Shown here: positions 16,159 through 21,835 of the stretch, piece by piece
Position numbering within the stretch: the stretch's first letter is position 1
Layout: each line of letters begins with the position of its first letter
NCBI GenBank assembly: GCA_030523385.1
Contig: JAUNIV010000002.1
Location: 1-21,835 of the forward strand
Direction of reading: 5' to 3'
Source: Bacteroidales bacterium
GTDB taxonomy: Bacteria; Bacteroidota; Bacteroidia; Bacteroidales; Bacteroidaceae
Length of the DNA stretch: 21,835 nt
Program-made: the position numbers and the translations under genes
The notes under the pieces: generated by a model
What the model was told of the DNA's origin: nothing
What the model saw: the letters and a program-made list of their open reading frames with translations, nothing else
Databases searched by the model: none

Positions 16159-18471
16159 ATGAAAAAACTATTCCTATCCGTATTCGCCTTGTGCTGCACC
16201 CTGTTCGTGCAAGCCAAGGATTATGCGGACTACGTAAGTCCTCTCGTAGGTACGCAGTCCACCTTCGAACTATCGACAGGTAACACCTATCCCGCCATTG
16301 CCATGCCGTGGGGCATGAACTTCTGGACACCGCAGACCGGACGTATGGGCGATGGCTGGCAGTATGTCTATACAGCCAACAAAATACGCGGATTCAAGCA
16401 GACTCACCAACCCAGCCCGTGGATTAACGATTACGGACAGTTCAGCATCATGCCTGTGACCGGCAAGCCTGAATGCGACGAGAACAAACGTGCCAGTTGG
16501 TTCTCACACAAAGGCGAAGAAGCACGTCCTTATTATTATAAGGTATATCTGGCAGAACACGATGTAGTGACAGAGATTGCCCCGACCGAACGTGCGGCCA
16601 TGTTCCGTTTCACTTTCCCCGAAAATGATTCATACGTCGTAATAGACGCTTTCGACCGCAATTCGCACATACAGGTCATCCCCGGCGAGAACAAGATTAT
16701 CGGATATACCACCCGCAACAGCGGCGGTGTGCCTCAGAACTTCAAGAACTACTTTGTTGTAGTGTTCGACAAGCCTTTTACTTACACTGCCACTTTCAGC
16801 AACGATGTACAGCCCGAGAAGCCGGATGGCAGCGTGCCCGTCACACTGAAAGAAGGTCAGTTGGAACAGACTAACTTCCACACCGGTGCCGTTATCGGCT
16901 TCAAGACCCGTAAGGGTGAAATCGTTCATGCCCGTGTAGCTTCTTCTTTCATCAGCCCTGAGCAGGCCGAACTGAACCTGAAAGAATTGGGCAACGACAG
17001 TTTCGATGCATTGGCACAGAAAGGCAAGGAAGCCTGGAACAACGTATTGGGCAAGCTGGAAGTAGAAGGCGGCACATTGGATCAGTATCGCACATTCTAT
17101 TCTTGCCTCTATCGTTCGCTGCTTTTCCCCCGCAAATTCTACGAAATAGATGCCAACGGACAAGTGGTGCACTACAGTCCTTACAACGGTGAAGTATTGC
17201 CGGGCTACATGTACACTGACACCGGTTTCTGGGATACATTCCGTTGCCTCTTCCCTTTCCTCAACCTGATGTATCCATCGGTCAACAGGGAAATACAGGA
17301 AGGACTGATCAATACTTATAAGGAAAGCGGCTTCTTCCCCGAATGGGCAAGTCCCGGACACCGCGGTTGCATGGTGGGTAATAACTCTGCCTCCATTCTA
17401 GTAGATGCATACATGAAGGGCGTGCGTGTGGATGATTTGGAAACATTGTATGCCGGACTGATTCACGGCACACAGAATGTGCATCCCGAAGTATCTTCCA
17501 CCGGAAGACTGGGACATGAATATTATAATAAGTTGGGCTACGTGCCGTGTGACGTGAAAATCAATGAGAATGCAGCCCGCACCTTGGAATATTGCTACGA
17601 TGACTGGTGCATCCTGCAATTAGCCAAAGAGCTGAAACGCCCGAAGAAGGAAATCAAGGAACTGGAAAAGCGTGCCATGAACTATCGCAACCTGTTTGAT
17701 ACCGAAAGCAAGCTGATGCGAGGCAGACAGCAGGACGGCAACTTCGCTCCTAAGTTCTCTCCGCTGAAGTGGGGTGGCGACTTTACCGAAGGCAACAGCT
17801 GGCACTACTCCTGGTCTGTATTCCACGACCCGCAAGGCCTCATCGACCTAATGGGTGGCAAGGACATGTTCGTACAGATGCTCGACTCCGTATTCTCTGT
17901 TCCGCCCTTGTTTGACGACAGTTACTATGGCCAGGTGATTCACGAAATACGCGAAATGACGGTAATGAACATGGGTAATTATGCTCACGGCAACCAACCT
18001 ATCCAGCACATGATATACATGTACGACTATGCCGGACAGCCCTGGAAGGCACAATACTGGCTGCGCGAAGTAATGAACCGTATGTACACCGACCGCCCCG
18101 ACGGCTATTGCGGTGACGAAGACAACGGACAGACTTCTGCCTGGTATGTATTCTCGGCACTCGGTTTCTATCCCGTATGCCCGGGTACAGACGAGTACAT
18201 CCTCGGTGCTCCCTTGTTCCAGAAAGCCACCTTACACTTCGAGAATGGAAAGAACCTTGTCATCAATGCTCCTGATAACAGCGACGCCAACCGCTATGTG
18301 GATCGCATGACTGTAAACGGACAGGAATATACCAAGAACTATCTGCGCCATGCCGATATGCTGCAAGGCGGAACCATCGACTTCAAGATGACCGACCGTC
18401 CTAACCGGCAGCGGGGTACGCAAGAAGCCGACCTGCCCTACTCTTTCTCTAAGGAAGTGGTGAAAAAATAA
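16159..18471 (+). CDS. GH92 family alpha-mannosidase-like protein, secreted, divergent subsite motifs (third of three)
   Basis: A 770-residue GH92 protein with an ordinary signal peptide (cleavage near VQA-K, about residue 20), so soluble and periplasmic, unlike its two lipoprotein neighbours. The catalytic blocks are kept: TEGNSWHYSW with presumed acid E544, and CGDEDNGQTSAWY with E654/D655. Two sugar-contact blocks differ from the paralogues. GFKQTHQPSPW (78-88) replaces GF(S/A)HT(H/R)LSGTG, and HGNQPIQH with Q613 replaces HGNEPSHH. The changes suggest another linkage or leaving-group preference rather than loss of activity. It is the last gene of the GH92 unit, with a strong terminator 30 bp after the stop. 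The C-terminus carries a short charged tail (SKEVVKK). The exact substrate cannot be read from the sequence. Confidence 0.92.
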   Translation: MKKLFLSVFALCCTLFVQAKDYADYVSPLVGTQSTFELSTGNTYPAIAMPWGMNFWTPQTGRMGDGWQYVYTANKIRGFKQTHQPSPWINDYGQFSIMPVTGKPECDENKRASWFSHKGEEARPYYYKVYLAEHDVVTEIAPTERAAMFRFTFPENDSYVVIDAFDRNSHIQVIPGENKIIGYTTRNSGGVPQNFKNYFVVVFDKPFTYTATFSNDVQPEKPDGSVPVTLKEGQLEQTNFHTGAVIGFKTRKGEIVHARVASSFISPEQAELNLKELGNDSFDALAQKGKEAWNNVLGKLEVEGGTLDQYRTFYSCLYRSLLFPRKFYEIDANGQVVHYSPYNGEVLPGYMYTDTGFWDTFRCLFPFLNLMYPSVNREIQEGLINTYKESGFFPEWASPGHRGCMVGNNSASILVDAYMKGVRVDDLETLYAGLIHGTQNVHPEVSSTGRLGHEYYNKLGYVPCDVKINENAARTLEYCYDDWCILQLAKELKRPKKEIKELEKRAMNYRNLFDTESKLMRGRQQDGNFAPKFSPLKWGGDFTEGNSWHYSWSVFHDPQGLIDLMGGKDMFVQMLDSVFSVPPLFDDSYYGQVIHEIREMTVMNMGNYAHGNQPIQHMIYMYDYAGQPWKAQYWLREVMNRMYTDRPDGYCGDEDNGQTSAWYVFSALGFYPVCPGTDEYILGAPLFQKATLHFENGKNLVINAPDNSDANRYVDRMTVNGQEYTKNYLRHADMLQGGTIDFKMTDRPNRQRGTQEADLPYSFSKEVVKK

Positions 18472-18501
18472 TATGCTTTTATTATAGCAATGCATCCGAT
18501 G

Positions 18502-18551
18502 ACGGGACTGTGTCAAAGCAATAGCCTATTGACACAGTCCCGTATCTTTTT
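18502..18551 (+). terminator. Intrinsic terminator after the GH92 operon
   Basis: A perfect 15-bp stem, ACGGGACTGTGTCAA (18502-18516) with TTGACACAGTCCCGT (18529-18543), encloses a 12-nt loop. It is followed by ATCTTTTT. The GC-rich stem base plus T-run is a classic rho-independent terminator and separates the GH92 genes from the GH2 gene. Confidence 0.88.
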
Positions 18552-18650
18552 GATTCCGGAAAGCCCCCATTTTTTAGACTTTAACATAATCGGTCAGATT
18601 TACTATAAATATTGCCCGATTTGTATCCCTTTTCCCTGCAATATTTTATT

Positions 18651-18658
18651 TATATTTG
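18651..18658 (+). promoter_or_regulatory. -7 element of the GH2 gene promoter
   Basis: TATATTTG matches TAnnTTTG exactly and lies 23 bp before the start codon at 18682. No good TTTG is found 19-21 bp upstream (the nearest, 18620-18623, is 27 bp away), so the -33 box is weak. The GH2 gene is likely its own transcription unit because a terminator precedes it. Confidence 0.55.
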
Positions 18659-18681
18659 CACAAAACCAATAATATAATAGC

Positions 18682-21600
18682 ATGAAGAAACAACTATTGA
18701 GCGGTCTGCTTACCGTTTTTGCCTTAACGGCAGGTGCACAGACTTTCCAAGAATGGCGCAATCCCGAAGTTAATGCGGTGAACCGTGCGCCTATGCACAC
18801 CAATTATTTTGCCTTCGAGAATGCCGATGCCGCCAAGAAGGCTGTCAAAGAACAATCTGCCAACTACATGACACTGAACGGCACGTGGAAGTTCAATTGG
18901 GTAAAGGATGCCGATGCACGTCCCACTGACTTCTGGAAGACAGGTTTCAACGACAAAGGATGGGATGACCTGCAAGTGCCTGCCGTATGGGAACTGAACG
19001 GATATGGAGATCCCATCTATGTCAATGTAGGCTATGCCTGGCGCAACCAGTTCAAGAACAATCCGCCCGAAGTGCCTACGGAAAACAACCACGTGGGCTC
19101 TTACCGTCGGGAGATTGTGGTTCCCGCTTCATGGAGCGGCAAAGACATCATCGCCCACTTCGGATCCGTCACTTCCAACATGTATCTGTGGGTGAACGGC
19201 CGTTATGTAGGCTATAGCGAAGACAGCAAGCTGGAAGCCGAATTCGATCTCACTCCATACCTGAAGCCGGGACAGAAGAACCTGATAGCTTTCCAAGTGT
19301 TCCGCTGGTGCGACGGCAGTTACTTAGAGGACCAAGACTTTTTCCGTTACAGCGGCGTAGGACGTGACTGCTACCTGTATGCCCGCAACAAGAAGCGTAT
19401 CCAAGACATCCGCATCACTCCCGATTTGGATGCCGAATACCGCAACGGAAGCCTTGCCATCAATCTTGATTTGAAAGGCAGCGGCAAGGTAGATTTGGAA
19501 CTGACCGATGCCAAAGGCAACCAAGTGGCCACCGCAACGGCCAACAAGTCGGGTCTCGTAACTATGAACGTGGAGAATCCTCAGAAATGGAGCGCAGAGA
19601 CACCTTATTTATATACACTGAAAGCTACCATGCAGGGAAGCAATGAAGTGATTCCCGTGAAAGTGGGATTCCGCAAGATAGAACTGAAAGGCGACCAGAT
19701 TCTGGTAAACGGCAAGGCTATCCTGTTCAAGGGAGCCGACCGCCACGAAATGGATCCCGATGGTGGCTACGTGGTTTCACGCGAAAGAATGCTGCAAGAC
19801 ATACAGATTATGAAGCAGTTCAACATCAACGGTGTGCGTACCTGCCACTATCCGGATGCCAACCTGTGGTATGACCTGTGCGACCAATACGGTATCTACG
19901 TCGTAGCCGAAGCCAATGTAGAATCACACGGAATGGGTTACAAGGAAAAGACATTGGCCAAGAACCCGCAATACAAACTGGCTCACATGGAACGCAACCA
20001 GCGCAATGTGCAACGCGGTTTCAACCATCCCAGCATCATCTTCTGGTCATTGGGTAACGAAGCAGGCGACGGTCCTAACTTCGAGCAGTGCTACGAATGG
20101 ATTAAGAAAGAAGACCCCAGCCGCGCCTGCCAGTACGAACAAGCTCGCCAGAATGCACATACCGACATCTTCTGCCCCATGTACTACGACTACGATGGCA
20201 TGGAGAAGTACGGACAGCGCACCGATGCCACCAAGCCGCTCATCCAGTGTGAATATGCCCACGCCATGGGTAACTCACAGGGAGGTTTCAAGGAATATTG
20301 GGACTTGATACGCAAATACCCCAACCTTCAGGGCGGATTCATTTGGGACTTCGTTGACCAGTCTTGCCGCTGGACAGGAAAAGACGGAGTGGAAATCTAT
20401 GCTTACGGTGGCGACTTCAACCGCTTCGATGCTACCGACAACAACTTCTGCGACAACGGCCTGATAAGTCCCGACCGCGTTCCCAACCCGCACATGTATG
20501 AAGTGGGCTATTACTATCAGAACATCTGGACCACTCCCGCCGACCTGAGCAAGGGAGAAGTGAACATCTACAACGAAAACTTCTTCCGCGACCTGTCTGC
20601 CTACTACATGGAATGGCAGGTATTGAAAGACGGCAAAGTGGTACGCACCGGACGAGTAGAAGACCTGAACGTAGCTCCGCAGGAAACAGCTAAAGTGACA
20701 CTGAACATCGGCAAGACCTGCACCTGCAAAGAATGGTTGCTCAATGTGGCCTACAAGTTGAAGAACCGCGAAGGCTTGCTGCCCGCAGGCTATACAGTGG
20801 CTAAAGACCAGCTGACACTGAACGCATACAAGGCTCCGTCTATGGAACTGAAGAACGTGGAAGTCACTAACGTGGCTACCGTTGTTCCGCAGATTATCAA
20901 CAACGAAGAGAACTACCTCATCGTCAAAGGCGAGAACTTCATTGCCGAATTTGGCAAGCGTGACGGATACCTGAGCAAATACACCGTAAACGGACTGGAA
21001 ATGCTGAAAGAAGGTACCGCACTGACTCCCAACTTCTGGCGTGCTCCGACGGACAATGACTTCGGTGCCGGCCTGCAAAGGAAGTATGCTGCCTGGAAGA
21101 ACCCGGGTCTGAAACTGGTATCTTTGGATTCGAAGACTGAGGACGACCTAGTGGTAGTAAGTGCCGAATATGACATGAAGCAGGTTTCTGCCAAACTGAA
21201 CCTGACATACGTCATCAACAACGAAGGTGCCATCCGGGTAACGCAGAAGATGACTGCCGACAAGAATGCCGAAGTTTCTCCGATGTTCCGTTTCGGTATG
21301 CAGATGCAAATGCCTAAGAGCTTCGAGGCCATCGAATACTACGGACGCGGCCCGATAGAGAACTACAGCGACCGCAACCACTGCACCGATTTGGGCATCT
21401 ACCGTCAGAGCGTAGATGAGCAGTTCTACTCCTACATCCGTCCGCAGGAAACCGGAACAAAGACCGACATCCGCTGGTGGAAGCAACTGAACGCAGGTGG
21501 CAATGGTCTGAAGGTAGTAGGCGAAGCACCGTTCTCTGCATCGGCCTTGCACTACACCATCTGCTCATTGGACGATGGCGACGACAAGGGACAAAGCCAT

Positions 21601-21777
21601 TCGCCCGAAGTGAAGCCAGCCGACCTCACCAACCTGTGTATCGACAAGGCTCAGATGGGATTGGGTTGTGTGAACAGTTGGGGACGCTTGCCGCTCGACC
21701 AGTACATGCTGCCTTACGGTGACTATGAGTTTACATTCATCCTCACTCCCGTGAAGCATTGCATCGAATTAGAATAA
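18682..21777 (+). CDS. GH2 family beta-galactosidase (LacZ-type, five-domain), secreted
   Basis: A 1031-residue protein, close to the length of E. coli LacZ, with a signal peptide ending near AGA-Q (about residue 20). It is probably periplasmic and removes terminal beta-galactose. Domains in order are the GH2 sugar-binding jelly roll (about 50-225), an Ig-like domain (about 230-335), the TIM barrel (about 340-630), a linking beta domain, and the Bgal_small_N domain (about 740-1025). The last contains FWRAPTDND and YYGRGPIENY. Active-site marks are RHE (354-356), the ESHGMGY loop, acid/base E460 in SLGNEAG and nucleophile E524 in QCEYAHAMGN. These line up well with LacZ E461 and E537. The small C-terminal domain argues for beta-galactosidase over beta-glucuronidase or beta-mannosidase. 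Its own promoter and upstream terminator make it monocistronic as far as the window shows. Confidence 0.93.
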   Translation: MKKQLLSGLLTVFALTAGAQTFQEWRNPEVNAVNRAPMHTNYFAFENADAAKKAVKEQSANYMTLNGTWKFNWVKDADARPTDFWKTGFNDKGWDDLQVPAVWELNGYGDPIYVNVGYAWRNQFKNNPPEVPTENNHVGSYRREIVVPASWSGKDIIAHFGSVTSNMYLWVNGRYVGYSEDSKLEAEFDLTPYLKPGQKNLIAFQVFRWCDGSYLEDQDFFRYSGVGRDCYLYARNKKRIQDIRITPDLDAEYRNGSLAINLDLKGSGKVDLELTDAKGNQVATATANKSGLVTMNVENPQKWSAETPYLYTLKATMQGSNEVIPVKVGFRKIELKGDQILVNGKAILFKGADRHEMDPDGGYVVSRERMLQDIQIMKQFNINGVRTCHYPDANLWYDLCDQYGIYVVAEANVESHGMGYKEKTLAKNPQYKLAHMERNQRNVQRGFNHPSIIFWSLGNEAGDGPNFEQCYEWIKKEDPSRACQYEQARQNAHTDIFCPMYYDYDGMEKYGQRTDATKPLIQCEYAHAMGNSQGGFKEYWDLIRKYPNLQGGFIWDFVDQSCRWTGKDGVEIYAYGGDFNRFDATDNNFCDNGLISPDRVPNPHMYEVGYYYQNIWTTPADLSKGEVNIYNENFFRDLSAYYMEWQVLKDGKVVRTGRVEDLNVAPQETAKVTLNIGKTCTCKEWLLNVAYKLKNREGLLPAGYTVAKDQLTLNAYKAPSMELKNVEVTNVATVVPQIINNEENYLIVKGENFIAEFGKRDGYLSKYTVNGLEMLKEGTALTPNFWRAPTDNDFGAGLQRKYAAWKNPGLKLVSLDSKTEDDLVVVSAEYDMKQVSAKLNLTYVINNEGAIRVTQKMTADKNAEVSPMFRFGMQMQMPKSFEAIEYYGRGPIENYSDRNHCTDLGIYRQSVDEQFYSYIRPQETGTKTDIRWWKQLNAGGNGLKVVGEAPFSASALHYTICSLDDGDDKGQSHSPEVKPADLTNLCIDKAQMGLGCVNSWGRLPLDQYMLPYGDYEFTFILTPVKHCIELE

Positions 21778-21784
21778 AATTTTC

Positions 21785-21834
21785 ACGGTATCAAACGTAT
21801 CATTTGGTACTTTAAAAATCTGATTTGATACCGT
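21785..21834. repeat. Inverted repeat with alternative pairing at the window end
   Basis: ACGGTATCAAA (21785-21795) and TTTGATACCGT (21824-21834) form a perfect 11-bp inverted repeat around a 28-bp spacer. The same left arm can also pair with TTTGGTAC (21803-21810) using one G-U pair and a 7-nt loop. It may be a terminator for the GH2 gene, an operator, or an alternative-fold leader for whatever follows. The window ends here, so its context is cut off. Confidence 0.5.
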
Positions 21835-21835
21835 A

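Noticed and set aside
18620..18623. TTTG as -33 box for the GH2 promoter
   Set aside because: It is 27 bp from the TATATTTG box, outside the usual 19-21 bp spacing.

Overview
The window looks like part of a gut-type Bacteroides (or close Bacteroidales) chromosome. The evidence is a SusC/SusD-like pair next to a one-protein hybrid two-component regulator (HTCS), secreted glycoside hydrolases, promoters of the Bacteroides TTTG-N(19-21)-TAnnTTTG type, and AT-rich leaders without a strong Shine-Dalgarno sequence. All convincing genes lie on the + strand. I see no tRNA, rRNA, CRISPR, transposase or phage gene. The genus is inferred from gene content and promoter style only.

Layout: (1) 1-188 is a leader with a candidate promoter. 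(2) 189-4124 encodes a complete HTCS sensor/regulator. (3) 4125-4234 is a control region with a 21-bp-spaced direct repeat that is a candidate HTCS operator. (4) 4235-11019 is a polysaccharide utilization unit: SusC-like transporter, SusD-like lipoprotein, a GH16 endo-enzyme and a GH43-type enzyme whose active site resembles exo-beta-1,3-galactanases that lack the usual catalytic base. A strong stem-loop separates susD from the GH16 gene. (5) 11020-11584 is an unusually long gap. It holds two palindromes arranged as a large inverted repeat, a second long hairpin and a near-consensus promoter. (6) 11585-18471 carries three consecutive GH92 (alpha-mannosidase family) genes, closed by a clear intrinsic terminator. 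(7) 18682-21777 is a LacZ-type GH2 with its own -7 element, followed at the window end by an inverted repeat.

How it may work: the HTCS would sense a glycan fragment in the periplasm and activate susC-susD-GH16-GH43. The GH16 would cut a beta-linked backbone, SusCD would import the pieces, and the GH43 would trim them from the end. The GH16/GH43 pairing and the Glu/Glu/Gln pattern of the GH43 point to beta-1,3-galactan, as in type II arabinogalactan side-chain systems. The three GH92s would remove alpha-mannose and the GH2 would remove beta-galactose. The GH92 and GH2 units have near-consensus promoters and no copy of the putative HTCS operator, so they may be separately controlled. Whether all enzymes act on one substrate (for example a mannose- and galactose-containing glycoprotein glycan) is open. 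By eye the GH16/GH43 segment is markedly more AT-rich than the GH92/GH2 segment, suggesting a mosaic locus.
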